Part shown: positions 53,994 to 63,837 of the stretch, piece by piece
Layout: every line of letters starts with the position of its first letter
Numbering within the stretch: the stretch's first letter is position 1
Origin: Nitrospirales bacterium
Lineage (GTDB): Bacteria > Nitrospirota > Nitrospiria > Nitrospirales > UBA8639
Length of the DNA stretch: 64,000 nt
Direction: 5' to 3'
Assembly (NCBI GenBank): GCA_021603905.1
Contig: BQIU01000003.1
Coordinates: 60,584 to 124,583 of the forward strand
The notes under the pieces: generated by a model
Seen by the model: the letters and a program-made list of their open reading frames with translations, nothing else
Told to the model about the DNA's origin: nothing
Databases searched by the model: none
Translations under genes and position numbers: made by a program

Positions 53994-55241
53994 ATGACGC
54001 CCGATGTCGTCATTATCGGAGGAGGCCTTGCAGGATTATCCTGTGCCAATACACTCACTCAGCAAGGCATAACGAATAATATTTTAGAGGCTGACGACGA
54101 AGTAGGTGGACGGGCACGGACTGATCGGCTTGATGGCTTCTTACTCGACCGCGGATTTCAAGTCTTTTCAACGGCCTATCCTGAAGCCAAACGCATTCTT
54201 AAGTATGACGCTTTGAAGCTCCATACATTTTACCCAGGAGCGCTCGTCAGGTTCGATGGGCAGTTTCATCGTATCGCTGATCCGTATCGTCATCCCCTTC
54301 ATGCCCTTCAATCAGTCTTGAATCCAATTGGAACCATGAAGGATAAAGTTCGCGTCGCGACATGGCGCCATCAAGTGCTAAAAGACCCGCTCCAAGAACT
54401 ACCGTCCAGGCCAGAGACATCCACGATCGACCATCTGCAGTCGATGGGGTTTTCTCAGTCGATCATCAATCGATTTTTTCGTCCGTTTCTGGGCGGTGTA
54501 TTTATGGATCAGGAACTGACAACTTCGAGCCGAATGGCTGATTTCGTTTTTAGAATGTTTGCAAGTGGAGATAGTGCCTTGCCAGAAGAAGGCATGGGGG
54601 CTCTTGCGCAACAGCTCGCGCACAATCTTCAGTCCGAACAAATTCAATTGCGTAAAAAGGTCGTCAAGATTCAAGGTACGACTGTGACACTTGAATCAGG
54701 CGAAACGTTACCTGCTCGACGCGTGGTCATCGCCACAGAAAGGTCCGCGGCTACACAACTCGCCCCTGAAGTTCCTCCTCATCTATTTCGTGGGACAACC
54801 TGCCTATACTTCCATGCGCCTGAACCGCCTCTGAACGGGCCCCATCTTATCCTCAACGGCGAGACAGGTGGAGTTATCAATTCACTGTACCTACCCACAG
54901 AAGTCACTCGATCCTACGCCCCACCAGGTCAACACTTAATATCGATTACGACGAACGAAACCAGCCTTAGCGATAAAATGACCATTAAAGAAGCGGTGCA
55001 AAAAAATCTGATTGAATGGTTTGGGACTCAAGTACACACGTGGCAACACATTAAAACCTATTTCATACAAAGCGCTCAATCCGTTCAAACTCCTCCTTTC
55101 TATCCTGGCACGATAGCAAGCTCTAAAATTCGTGATGGCTTGTACATCTGTGGAGATCATCGTTCTACAGCGACCATTGATGGCGCGATCGGTTCTGGCC
55201 GACGCACGGCCGAGGAAATTGCCAGCGAGATAATGAATTAG
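53994..55241 (+). CDS. FAD-dependent oxidoreductase (amine-oxidase/phytoene-desaturase-like)
   Basis: 415 residues. FAD motif VVIIGGGLAGLSCANTL, the GGRARTDRLDGFLLDRGFQVF block of the amine-oxidase/desaturase group, and YICGDHRSTATIDGAIGSGRRTAEEI at the end. Plausible roles are desaturation or oxidation of a lipid or isoprenoid; carotenoid biosynthesis partners are not in the window. Last gene of the CarH copy-2 operon. Confidence 0.85.
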   Translation: MTPDVVIIGGGLAGLSCANTLTQQGITNNILEADDEVGGRARTDRLDGFLLDRGFQVFSTAYPEAKRILKYDALKLHTFYPGALVRFDGQFHRIADPYRHPLHALQSVLNPIGTMKDKVRVATWRHQVLKDPLQELPSRPETSTIDHLQSMGFSQSIINRFFRPFLGGVFMDQELTTSSRMADFVFRMFASGDSALPEEGMGALAQQLAHNLQSEQIQLRKKVVKIQGTTVTLESGETLPARRVVIATERSAATQLAPEVPPHLFRGTTCLYFHAPEPPLNGPHLILNGETGGVINSLYLPTEVTRSYAPPGQHLISITTNETSLSDKMTIKEAVQKNLIEWFGTQVHTWQHIKTYFIQSAQSVQTPPFYPGTIASSKIRDGLYICGDHRSTATIDGAIGSGRRTAEEIASEIMN

Positions 55242-55605
55242 TAAAAAAATACTTCATGATGAGAGTGGGAGAACATAGCATCGTGGTCGCTAGGGACTAC
55301 TTCTGCTTTCGACAAACCCATGGAAAATCAATTCGCATTTTTTGAAAAAGTTTTCCTTATCCGAGTTAACCGTTTCTCACACACAGCGTTTTGCCCTCAC
55401 ATACACAACAGCTGCGTTGATCTACCTACGAATTTTCGCTTTCAAGCTCCTCTGGTCGTGCCTCACTAGTGGCAACAATATTTTCAATACACGTATTCAT
55501 GTGATAGCACGCCCTCGCCGTATATGGACTGTGTATGTGGACATAATGAATGCTTGTTTCTCCAAGAGGGCTAATACTATCGCTGTAAACCACACCTTCG
55601 TCGCA
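55242..55605. other. Intergenic region before the globin-REC gene
   Basis: A 106-codon plus-strand frame (55342-55662) and a minus frame overlap here, but neither has a ribosome site or family resemblance. The stretch ends at the operator-like element. Confidence 0.4.
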
Positions 55606-55622
55606 TGTCTAATGTTTGTCAA
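55606..55622 (+). promoter_or_regulatory. Putative CarH/LitR operator upstream of globin-REC and nxrC
   Basis: TGTCTA-ATGTT-TGTCAA, differing from operator A at 44292 by one base in 17. It lies about 110 bases before ATG 55731. A possible promoter (TTGACC 55630-55635, TACAAT 55655-55660, spacer 19) follows directly. Confidence 0.55.
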
Positions 55623-55730
55623 TTTATCTTTGACCACATCGATGGGCCACTCGATACAATAAAATAAAGACATTGCACGATTCCGATAACACTGATTCTC
55701 CAACTGAAGGACTAACCTCTTAGGTACACT

Positions 55731-56636
55731 ATGACAATCGCTACCCGGACATCTCCAGTTGAATTGTCGAGCCTGCAGCTTCACTTAGTCGAACATAGTT
55801 TTGAATGGCTGACAGAAAATTACACAGATTTTTCGCAAAAACTGCGCAAGCGCCTGATTAGTCATCATCCAAGCTTTGTTGATATGTTTGAACACCTGCC
55901 AATATCTCATTTTCAATTTTTGGCTATGACCAGCGTGACACTCTTACTTCACAGCCTGCAGAATCCTGAGCATTTCAGAGTGATCGCTCAATTGTTGTAT
56001 GATCAAAAATACCCCCCTTCCAAACAGCGTGAACTGTATAATGCATTCTATGACTCATTCATGCACGTCATGTCTCAATTGGCGGAGGATGCCTGGAGTC
56101 CTGCACTAAAGGGGGCCTGGGAATCAACTCTAGACCTCACACGAAACCGGATCTTTCCCTCCTTAGATGAATCGATTCCCACAACACAACAGAACTCTCC
56201 GATCAAGCTCGCGACTCGTCGTATTCATAACTGGGCATTAATTGTTGACGACAATGCGCATACAAGAAAAACTTTGATCACCTACCTCAAAGCTCGGGGT
56301 TACGGTTGCTATGAAGCCGAAAATGGGATGATGGCTCTGCATTATTTAAAAGGTACACTTGCCATTGATATCGTCGTTTCCGACTATCATCTGCCCGTGA
56401 TGAATGGACTCCAATTCTTGCAAACTCTTGGCGATAGTTCGTCTCATCACTACCCGCCTGTTGTCCTCTATAGCCATAATCTCAGTCGAGATTTAGTCGA
56501 CGGAGCTCGAGCGGTTGGAGTTTGGGCCGTCGTGGGAGAACCTTATTCGTATGAGGAGCTACATACCACAATGGCACAGGCCATACATGCACATGCGTCT
56601 CGCCGGACACATCGTTCACACAAGGAGAATCAATGA
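55731..56636 (+). CDS. Globin-like domain fused to a response-regulator receiver domain
   Basis: 301 residues. Residues 12-145 have the length and pattern of a single-domain globin (VEHSFEWLTENYTDFSQKLRKRLI...MFEHLP...AWSPALKGAWESTLDL), but the proximal-His position (about 90, LLYDQKYPPS) has no His, so haem is probably not bound, like the sensor globins of stressosome proteins. Residues 168-285 form a REC domain: D173/D174, phospho-acceptor D218, S248; the conserved Lys is replaced by E270 in VVGEPYSYEEL. There is no output domain. It overlaps the NxrC gene by four bases (ATGA), so the two are translationally coupled. Likely a single-domain signalling adaptor. Confidence 0.72.
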   Translation: MTIATRTSPVELSSLQLHLVEHSFEWLTENYTDFSQKLRKRLISHHPSFVDMFEHLPISHFQFLAMTSVTLLLHSLQNPEHFRVIAQLLYDQKYPPSKQRELYNAFYDSFMHVMSQLAEDAWSPALKGAWESTLDLTRNRIFPSLDESIPTTQQNSPIKLATRRIHNWALIVDDNAHTRKTLITYLKARGYGCYEAENGMMALHYLKGTLAIDIVVSDYHLPVMNGLQFLQTLGDSSSHHYPPVVLYSHNLSRDLVDGARAVGVWAVVGEPYSYEELHTTMAQAIHAHASRRTHRSHKENQ

Positions 56637-57580
56637 TGAATAAAAAGAAAGTGTTCGCAATGCTCGGGCTGAGCATTCTTCTCAGTCTGGGACTCACGAT
56701 CGGTCAAATTCCATTAGCCGTTAGTCAGCCGGTAACGATACCCGTGACTGTCGTTGACGGAGACCTGCCTATGGATGGAGCGAATCCGTTATGGGAAAAT
56801 GTCCCCGGTGTCATCGTGCCATTGAGCGGGCAGACCATCACCACGCCCATGCATCCCAATATCTCCGTGAAGACGGTCATGATTAAGATGGCGACCAACA
56901 GTAAAGAATTCGCCGTGTGGGCAAATTGGGGAGATCAAACATTGAATAATACGACGATTGGTCCACAAGATTTCAGGGATCAAATGGCCGTACAATTTCC
57001 TGTTCAAACATCAGGATCCACGCCGTTTCAATGTATGGGACAGTCAGGTGGAACCGTCAACATCTGGCGATGGAACGCCGAATGGCAAAAAGATCTCGGG
57101 ACCGGGATTGCTGGCATGTGGGACGTCGATCAACAATACCCTTCGATCGCCTGGGACTTCTACTATGAAGAACCAGCAGGAGGAGTCACCTATCCTGACC
57201 GGATCGGTCGAAGCTCTGGGCCTTTCAATGAAGGAATCTGGTCCGGTAATATCATGTCAGATCCAACACTCCGAATTAGCTCAGTGGAAGACTTGAATGC
57301 CAACGGGTTCAGCACTCTCACGACACAGAAAGAACAGCATGTACTTGGTAACGGCCTCTGGGAGTCCTATGGCGCTCTCAAGGGCGGATGCTGTAATGGA
57401 CCGACATGGAGAGTGGTCATGAAGCGAGCGCTCACGACTGATGATGCCAATGATGTGCAATTTACAGCGGGAACCTCAATTCCTGTGGCCTTTGCTGTCT
57501 GGGATGGCTCTAATGTCGAGCGCAATGGCATGAAAGGCATTTCAACCTGGTTCACAGCACGACTACCGGAGAAACTCTAG
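56633..57580 (+). CDS. nxrC: NxrC-like exported haem-b protein (ethylbenzene dehydrogenase gamma-type)
   Basis: 315 residues, signal peptide to about 31 (PLAVSQP). Domain typical of the gamma subunit of type II DMSO-reductase family enzymes: IPVTVVDGDLPMDGANPLWENVPGV, FAVWANWGDQT, PFQCMGQSGGTVNIWRWNAEWQ and WRVVMKRALTT; the Met and Lys there correspond to the haem-b ligands in EbdC-like proteins. In Nitrospira such proteins are candidates for the subunit linking NxrAB to the electron chain. A ribosome site AAGGAG sits before the double ATG. NxrA and NxrB are not in the window. The right-edge gene at 63838 is a second copy. Confidence 0.85.
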   Translation: MMNKKKVFAMLGLSILLSLGLTIGQIPLAVSQPVTIPVTVVDGDLPMDGANPLWENVPGVIVPLSGQTITTPMHPNISVKTVMIKMATNSKEFAVWANWGDQTLNNTTIGPQDFRDQMAVQFPVQTSGSTPFQCMGQSGGTVNIWRWNAEWQKDLGTGIAGMWDVDQQYPSIAWDFYYEEPAGGVTYPDRIGRSSGPFNEGIWSGNIMSDPTLRISSVEDLNANGFSTLTTQKEQHVLGNGLWESYGALKGGCCNGPTWRVVMKRALTTDDANDVQFTAGTSIPVAFAVWDGSNVERNGMKGISTWFTARLPEKL

Positions 57581-57698
57581 GACAGCCAAGAGGCTCTCAT
57601 GACCAACTGTTGTTCATTTGCCTAATACCCAGCCAGGTGATTACACTAGTTAGGTGAAAACAGTCTTTCAACCCATTCGCAAATAGGGAGGATTCACT

Positions 57699-58370
57699 AT
57701 GCCAATTCCCATCAAGGTTATCATATCCCTAATGTTTTTCTTTTTCGTCGCGACTGTCGTCACCATGGCTAGTAGCCACAACACCCTCGTTCCAGCTGTT
57801 CAAGTAGCGACCGCAAAAGATGCTGTGTTCAATAAGTCGAAACCCGACCACATGGCCAAGACAACAGCTGCCCAAAGTAGCGGGCAATCAGGCATCTTCG
57901 CCTATACTATGGATGATATCGACGGGAAGCCTCGCCCTTTGAGCGAATTCAAGGGACAAGTGATCATGGTCGTAAACACTGCTAGCTTTTGTGGTAATAC
58001 CCCTCAATACGAAGGCCTGCAAACTTTATATGAACAGTATCGCGATCAAGGGTTTACCATTCTTGCGTTCCCGGCCAATGACTTCGGCAAACAAGAACCT
58101 GGTAATAACAAAGAGATTGCTGAATTTTGCTATACAAAATACTCACTTGAATTCCCGTTATTCAGTAAAATCACCGTCGTGGGCGACAACAAGCATCCCC
58201 TCTATCGACACCTCACCGAAGAAACTGACTTTACAGGGGAAATTACATGGAATTTTCAAAAGTTTCTTATTAACCGAAAAGGCGATGTCATTGCCCGATA
58301 CCGACCCAGTACCAAACCTCTCACACCAAAAATTGTGGAGGATGTAGAAAACGCTTTGAGACAGACGTAA
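57699..58370 (+). CDS. Exported glutathione peroxidase family protein, copy 2
   Basis: 223 residues with an N-terminal signal/anchor (hydrophobic 6-24) and a Ser/Lys-rich linker. Peroxidatic Cys C98 in NTASFCGNTPQYEGLQ, resolving Cys C144 in EFCYTKYSLEFPLF (46 residues apart, as in copy 1), WNFQKFLINRKG. The Cys of FPCNQF is Ala. Thioredoxin-type activity in the periplasm is likely. ATG is preceded by GGGAGG. It follows nxrC by about 120 bases, which suits protection of the nitrite-oxidising site from peroxides (inference). Confidence 0.87.
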   Translation: MPIPIKVIISLMFFFFVATVVTMASSHNTLVPAVQVATAKDAVFNKSKPDHMAKTTAAQSSGQSGIFAYTMDDIDGKPRPLSEFKGQVIMVVNTASFCGNTPQYEGLQTLYEQYRDQGFTILAFPANDFGKQEPGNNKEIAEFCYTKYSLEFPLFSKITVVGDNKHPLYRHLTEETDFTGEITWNFQKFLINRKGDVIARYRPSTKPLTPKIVEDVENALRQT

Positions 58371-58379
58371 CCACTTGCG

Positions 58380-58406
58380 AGTCGGGGCACTTGTTGTGCC
58401 TCGACT
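58380..58406 (+). terminator. Hairpin after glutathione peroxidase copy 2
   Basis: AGTCGGGGCAC, loop TTGTT, GTGCCTCGACT: 11-bp stem with one G-T pair, starting about 10 bases after the stop. Only a short T stretch follows. Confidence 0.55.
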
Positions 58407-58767
58407 TTGAATGCTGCCAATCAATTTCCCAAGCCAGCACCAACCCCTCCTGCATAGTTCAAACCAGTAATCAATACCTAAGTCATACAACCGATACCAT
58501 TCCCCTCGCTTTGTTGAGCACACGACCACAATCGTTCCTAGAACCCCGCCTATCATAATTAGTCGTTAATAATTTTCCCCAACAAACCGAAAAGTCACAA
58601 GATAGCGATTTTATTGAAACATTTCAGGGTGTGGAGCCCTATTCATCAGAGGTGGCACATCATGTGTACAGCTCGAAGCCTATTAATGTCCAAAAGTGAG
58701 GCTTAAGCAATATCGGTACATGATTAAGTACAACGAACGGCCCGACCTTCCTAAAGGAGAAACCATT
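58407..58767. other. Intergenic region before the H-NOX gene
   Basis: No gene seen. The frame of the H-NOX gene opens at 58696 but its first 24 codons are not family-like. No clear promoter identified. Confidence 0.35.
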
Positions 58768-59310
58768 ATGAAGGGAATCGTGTTTACAGAGCTCTCGGAA
58801 ATGATAGAAGAACAGTTCGGTGATGACATGATGGACACGATTATTGAAGCATCACAATTACCATCCGGAGGAAGTTATACAGCTGTCGGAACCTATGATC
58901 ACACAGAAATCTTACAACTGGTGACGGCACTCAGCGCTGAAACCAATTTGGCAGTACCGAAGCTCGTCTTTTCATTTGGAGAACATTTGTACAAATATTT
59001 TTATTCGCATTACCCCGCTTTCTTTAATGAATCCACGAACGCGTATGATTTTCTAGCGAGCGTGGAAAATCACATCCATGTAGAAGTCAGAAAACTGTAT
59101 CCTGATGCCGAGTTACCAAGTTTTGATTGTCGCAGGATAGACCCTGATCAATTTGAAATGATCTATCGATCATCGCGTCCATTTGAAGACGTGGCCGAGG
59201 GCTTAATTACGGCAAGCTGTCGACATTATCATGAATCCATCTTGATTCAGAGAGAAAACATTCAAGACGAGAATGGACCAGGTGTTCGTTTTCTTTTAAC
59301 CAAACAGTAA
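58768..59310 (+). CDS. H-NOX haem nitric-oxide/oxygen-binding protein
   Basis: 180 residues from ATG 58768 (AAAGGAG at 8 bases; longer frame from 58696 rejected). [19 protein letters not shown] start is typical. Haem ligand is probably H104 in [11 protein letters not shown], and the YxSxR motif that grips the propionates is Y133, S135, R137. It senses NO (or O2) and passes the signal to the hybrid kinase 14 bases downstream, as in known H-NOX/kinase pairs. Confidence 0.93.
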   Translation: MKGIVFTELSEMIEEQFGDDMMDTIIEASQLPSGGSYTAVGTYDHTEILQLVTALSAETNLAVPKLVFSFGEHLYKYFYSHYPAFFNESTNAYDFLASVENHIHVEVRKLYPDAELPSFDCRRIDPDQFEMIYRSSRPFEDVAEGLITASCRHYHESILIQRENIQDENGPGVRFLLTKQ

Positions 59311-59324
59311 CGTACGTCATTACG

Positions 59325-62099
59325 ATGAGCGACCTAGAAAGACTCCAACGCAAAGTTACCCGCGAGAAAACCGCCAGACAACAGGCGGAAGCTTTGCTCG
59401 AAGCTAAAAGCCGAGAGGTTTATCAGGCCAATGTTCAACTTCAGAAGGTCACAGAAGAATTAGAAGAACGTGTACAAGAACGAACCAGAGAATTAGCGTC
59501 CGCGAACAATCAGCTTGAAAATCACATGCGGGCACGCAGTCGAACTGCCAGCAGACTCTCGGCACTCTTTCAAACATCTCAACTACTTACCGAAGCCGAC
59601 ACTTTATCCGATGCTGCACTCAAAATTTTGGAGTCAGTATGCTCAAGTCTTCACATGCAGATTGGAGAATATTGGACTCTCAACCAGGATGCACAGGTCA
59701 TGCAGCTCATGGAAACCTGGCGCCTACGTCATCGTTCATTCAAGATATTTGATGAATCCAGTCGAAAGACCGATTTTGCACTCAATGTCGGACTCCCTGG
59801 GCGAGTGTGGGCTAAAAAAGAATCGATTTGGATTCCCGACATTACGCAGGATGAAAACTTCCCCCGCGCTCATGCTGCCGTACAGGATGGATTGCATGCA
59901 GCGTTCGCATTCCCAATCCAACTCGACAATGAGGTGGTTGGGGTGATGCAATTCTTTTGCGACGATATTCGTGAGGTCGATCGCCAAATCCAAGACATGC
60001 TGCAGTCGGTCAGTATACAAATCGGACAGTTTTTAGAAAGGAAATCTGCGGAAACCAATTTAATTCACGCACGGGACGAAGCACTCGCTGCCGCCAGAGC
60101 CAAGAGCGAGTTTCTTGCGACCATGAGTCATGAAATTCGAACACCTATGAATGGCGTCATCGGCATGACAGGCCTCCTTCTCGAAACAGAGCTGACCACA
60201 TCTCAACGACAATTCGCTGAAACCGTACGATCCTCAGGCGATGCGCTCTTGACCATTATCAATGACATTTTAGATTTCTCAAAAATTGAAGCGGGCAAAC
60301 TTGATATTGAAACCATAGATTTTGATATTCGGATCGCCATGGAGGAAACACTCGAACTGTTGGCGGAAAAGGCGCATGAAAAACACATTGAGCTCATCGG
60401 TCTCGTCTCAGCCAAAGTCCCGACAGCCCTACGAGGTGACCCAGGAAGAATCCGCCAGATTTTAACGAATCTCATCGGTAACGGCATCAAATTCACATCT
60501 CAAGGTGAAGTCGCCGTACACATTCACCTCGTAGAAGAAACTCCTGACTCTGTCAAGATTAAAGTGGAAGTCTCAGACACGGGCGTGGGTATCCCACCCG
60601 AGGTACAGAAGCGTCTCTTTACACCCTTTACACAAGCCGACAGTTCGACGACTCGTCGATATGGAGGAACCGGGTTAGGCCTCGCGATCTGCAAACAACT
60701 CGTTGAACTGATGCAAGGTGAAGTTGGGATTGAGAGCGAACCTAGCAAGGGAAGCACATTTTGGTTCACGATCAAGCTGGAGAAGCAGCAAGTTCAAAAA
60801 GAAACCAACTCACAGTCAAAGGTTGCGCTTCAAGGTCTCCGTATCTGCTGTGTTGACGACCATGAGACAAACCTTTTGCTTCTCCAACAGTATGTGAAAG
60901 ATTGGGGGATGCAGGGTACATTCGTCTTGACTCCGGCAAAAGCCATTCGAGTGTTTGAAGAATCAGAACAACGCAACGAACTCTTTGATCTGGCTGTCCT
61001 CGACTTAGAAATGCCCAACATGGATGGGATGGAGCTCGCTCGCACCATCAAAGCCAATCCTCGACTTGCAGGCGTCCCTCTCGTATTATTGACATCACTC
61101 GGTCAACGCGGTGAAGCGTCCGCTGCACGAGATGCTGGCTTCGATGCCTATCTGACAAAACCACTCCGGAAATCTCAACTTGAATCCTGTCTCATGACCG
61201 TCATGCGTCAGGCACAACCGGAGGCCCCTGTCGGAACGTTTGATCTCATCACACGTCACAGTCTTAAGGAAGTCGCGCCCAAACGAGGCGGAAGGATCTT
61301 GGTCGCGGACGACCACCGTGTTAATCAACAATTAGCTGTACTCATGCTTGAAAAATTAGGGCATCGCGCAGATGTTGTAGCCAATGGCCTTGAGGTCATT
61401 GAAGCCTTAAGTCGAAAATCTTATCACCTCATCCTGATGGATGGGCAAATGCCGGAAATGGACGGATATGAAGCCACGAAAGAGATTAGAAGACGTGAAG
61501 CGTCAGACGAAACACGAGAAACGAGCGACGAGATACGCGGCACGCGTCGCGTGCCGATCATTGCACTAACAGCCAATGCCATGCAGGGTGATCGAGAAAG
61601 ATGTTTAACGGCAGGAATGGATGATTATTTAGCCAAACCCATGAAACCAGATCAACTTGCTGAAATTCTTACAAAATGGCTCCCCAATATTGAAGAAGAG
61701 GGTTTAACAACAAACGAAATCCCCGAATCACCGACGGCAAGTCAGTCGACGAAGACCGATTCACGTATTGATTTTTCTGTGTTAAACGACCTTCGGGAAA
61801 TGGGTGGCTCAGCCTTGGCCTCAAAAATGGTCGCACAATTCATCAAAGATGCTCTGGTTTACGTGCAAAGAGTCGAAGAATCTGTAGAATCAGCAGACCA
61901 AGCCTCGCTGGCAGAATCGGCACATGGTCTCAAAGGTATCTGCGGAAGCATGGGAGTCACAGCCATGAAAAATCTCGTGTGTCAATTAGAAAGTCACGGC
62001 AAAACTCGTTCGTGGGAACAAGCTCAGCAATTCCTACAATCCATCAAAACTGAACTCGCCCAGATTATCTGTTTACTACAAGAAGCCACGAAATCCTAA
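59325..62099 (+). CDS. Hybrid histidine kinase with GAF, two REC and HPt domains (H-NOX-associated)
   Basis: 924 residues, no membrane segments seen. Coiled coil at about 1-75 ([28 protein letters not shown]), GAF domain about 95-240, HisKA with phospho-His in [20 protein letters not shown] (about 265-275), HATPase ([30 protein letters not shown]), REC1 with [25 protein letters not shown]2 with [24 protein letters not shown]; HPt with [13 protein letters not shown]. Encoded with H-NOX, so it likely phosphorelays in response to NO. A low-complexity insert rich in Glu, Thr and Arg sits in REC2 ([17 protein letters not shown]). The downstream response regulator is unidentified; the globin-REC at 55.7 kb is a candidate by proximity only. 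Confidence 0.92.
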   Translation: MSDLERLQRKVTREKTARQQAEALLEAKSREVYQANVQLQKVTEELEERVQERTRELASANNQLENHMRARSRTASRLSALFQTSQLLTEADTLSDAALKILESVCSSLHMQIGEYWTLNQDAQVMQLMETWRLRHRSFKIFDESSRKTDFALNVGLPGRVWAKKESIWIPDITQDENFPRAHAAVQDGLHAAFAFPIQLDNEVVGVMQFFCDDIREVDRQIQDMLQSVSIQIGQFLERKSAETNLIHARDEALAAARAKSEFLATMSHEIRTPMNGVIGMTGLLLETELTTSQRQFAETVRSSGDALLTIINDILDFSKIEAGKLDIETIDFDIRIAMEETLELLAEKAHEKHIELIGLVSAKVPTALRGDPGRIRQILTNLIGNGIKFTSQGEVAVHIHLVEETPDSVKIKVEVSDTGVGIPPEVQKRLFTPFTQADSSTTRRYGGTGLGLAICKQLVELMQGEVGIESEPSKGSTFWFTIKLEKQQVQKETNSQSKVALQGLRICCVDDHETNLLLLQQYVKDWGMQGTFVLTPAKAIRVFEESEQRNELFDLAVLDLEMPNMDGMELARTIKANPRLAGVPLVLLTSLGQRGEASAARDAGFDAYLTKPLRKSQLESCLMTVMRQAQPEAPVGTFDLITRHSLKEVAPKRGGRILVADDHRVNQQLAVLMLEKLGHRADVVANGLEVIEALSRKSYHLILMDGQMPEMDGYEATKEIRRREASDETRETSDEIRGTRRVPIIALTANAMQGDRERCLTAGMDDYLAKPMKPDQLAEILTKWLPNIEEEGLTTNEIPESPTASQSTKTDSRIDFSVLNDLREMGGSALASKMVAQFIKDALVYVQRVEESVESADQASLAESAHGLKGICGSMGVTAMKNLVCQLESHGKTRSWEQAQQFLQSIKTELAQIICLLQEATKS

Positions 62100-62228
62100 C
62101 GCAACGTTTCATCGTCCCTTGGCTCAACCTCTTGAACTGTCAACCCATCGACTCGTTGTCAGAATACCATCGCACACTCAGATTACTCTCAAAAAAACCT
62201 TCGACAGCTCCGGACAGCCTTCACTATA

Positions 62229-62251
62229 GCATTAATTCTTTGAATTAATGC
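62229..62251. terminator. Perfect 10-bp inverted repeat after the kinase gene
   Basis: GCATTAATTC, loop TTT, GAATTAATGC, about 130 bases after the kinase stop and 80 before the next gene. It may be a transcription end or an operator; no T-run follows. Confidence 0.4.
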
Positions 62252-62332
62252 ACATTCTCCCGCTATTTTATCATACAGAGAAAGCTACAAAGGTCCGCTT
62301 CTCTCTGCCACAAATATGATAGGGTACAAGAA

Positions 62333-62749
62333 GTGCGAAAACAATTTAGAAAATTTTTCACGAACGGTCGGGACATTCGAATTCTCGGCGTGCTCTTTGT
62401 CATTTCTGGAACGATTGATCTGTTCTGGATTATGTCATACCCCGATTATGCACTCAAAGTGTATGGAACGACATTCGATGGGTGGCGAGGTGCATTCGTG
62501 AAATACCAGCACCCGATGATTCATTGGGCCATTGGTTATGGGTTTTGGTATCGTCAGCGATGGGCTTATTGGGCGTATCTCGCCTACTTGATGCTCGCCT
62601 GTTTAAGCGAAATCACCACGCAAATGCTCGAGGGCTACCACCCGACCAGAATGACCATGATCATTGTGAGTTTACTGTTCGGGGCGTATATCATTTCTCG
62701 AAGAAATGTTTTTCAGGCATCGAAAACCGTGACGGCGAACATCGCATAA
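62333..62749 (+). CDS. Small integral membrane protein of unknown function
   Basis: 138 residues, GTG start. About four helices: LGVLFVISGTIDLFWIMS, HPMIHWAIGYGFWYR, AYLAYLMLACLSEITTQML, and MTMIIVSLLFGAYII. No family recognised. Confidence 0.65.
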   Translation: MRKQFRKFFTNGRDIRILGVLFVISGTIDLFWIMSYPDYALKVYGTTFDGWRGAFVKYQHPMIHWAIGYGFWYRQRWAYWAYLAYLMLACLSEITTQMLEGYHPTRMTMIIVSLLFGAYIISRRNVFQASKTVTANIA

Positions 62750-62776
62750 TCTTCACACTTTCCTCAGTATTTCCAC

Positions 62777-63652
62777 ATGATAATGTATGGCACGACTCGA
62801 GAAAACATTCGCAAGATTGTCGTCCTAATCATTGTCCTGATGTGGAGTCTCTGCCTCACCAGCTGTAGCACTCTTTCACTGTCCTATCGTTATGCAGATT
62901 GGCTATTGTATTGGAAAATCGACCGCTATATTGACCTCACCTCTGATCAACAGCCTTTCCTTCAAGAACAATTAGCCACGCTACAACAATGGCATCGAGA
63001 CGAAGAATTGCCCCGCTACGTTCTTTTTTTAGACGACGTGAAGGAAAAATGGCAAGATGGTCTGACCCAAGCTGAACTAAAATCGATATTTCAACAGTTC
63101 ACATCACTTTGGAAAACTCTAGGACAACGATTTGTTACGGAAGGGACTCCGTTTCTCATTAAGATAAACCCGATCCAGATCCAGAATTTGGAACAAGCCA
63201 TGCACGAGGACAACCAAGAGCTACTGAAGCGTATAGGACAGACGCGTCTCGAGCGCATGGAGAAACGATTGGAAAGGGTCTTTGAGGAGTTGGAGGATTG
63301 GCTAGGCCCGCTCACATCAGACCAGAAATTTCACATTGCTGGGCTTATTCGGAAATTTCCAGATACGACGCATGAGTGGCTTTTGAATCGTCAACGCCGT
63401 CAAGCCAATTTCATTGCCCTGCTTCAATCAGAAATCGCTCCATCCAGACTTGAGCAACAGATCTTCTGCTTGTTGGTCTCATCTGAGAAAGGAGCCTCGC
63501 AAGCATACCTCACAGCAACGCAACAGAGAACCTCGGCTCTTTTCTCTACTATCCTTGAGCTTGATCATATGATCAAGCCACAACAGCGCGAGCACGCCTT
63601 ACAACGGCTTGAAGCCATTATTCAAGAATTACAAAATATTTCTCAACACTAG
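62777..63652 (+). CDS. DUF6279-type lipoprotein
   Basis: 291 residues; leader with lipobox LCLTSC. The family block YRYADWLLYWKIDRYIDLTSDQQPFLQEQL and WHRDEELPRYVLFL are seen, the remainder is helical. Function unknown; periplasmic, outer-membrane-anchored protein likely. It lies 27 bases after the previous gene. Confidence 0.8.
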   Translation: MIMYGTTRENIRKIVVLIIVLMWSLCLTSCSTLSLSYRYADWLLYWKIDRYIDLTSDQQPFLQEQLATLQQWHRDEELPRYVLFLDDVKEKWQDGLTQAELKSIFQQFTSLWKTLGQRFVTEGTPFLIKINPIQIQNLEQAMHEDNQELLKRIGQTRLERMEKRLERVFEELEDWLGPLTSDQKFHIAGLIRKFPDTTHEWLLNRQRRQANFIALLQSEIAPSRLEQQIFCLLVSSEKGASQAYLTATQQRTSALFSTILELDHMIKPQQREHALQRLEAIIQELQNISQH

Positions 63653-63837
63653 AGAACCAACTACATTTTACCCTGAACATGTCGAAGGTTTTTGTGTTTT
63701 TTTATTGCTTCAACACAAGTCGTTATTAAATAATTTCAATCATCCTTAGAATAGATTTTTTCAATAGTTTAGGGTTTGACTAAAGATACAATCATCACTG
63801 TGATTGTCATCATCGCCATTGATTAAGGAGGGCTGTT

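Noticed and set aside
55342..55662. 106-residue frame before globin-REC
   Set aside because: Covers the operator-like element, has no ribosome site and no conserved pattern.
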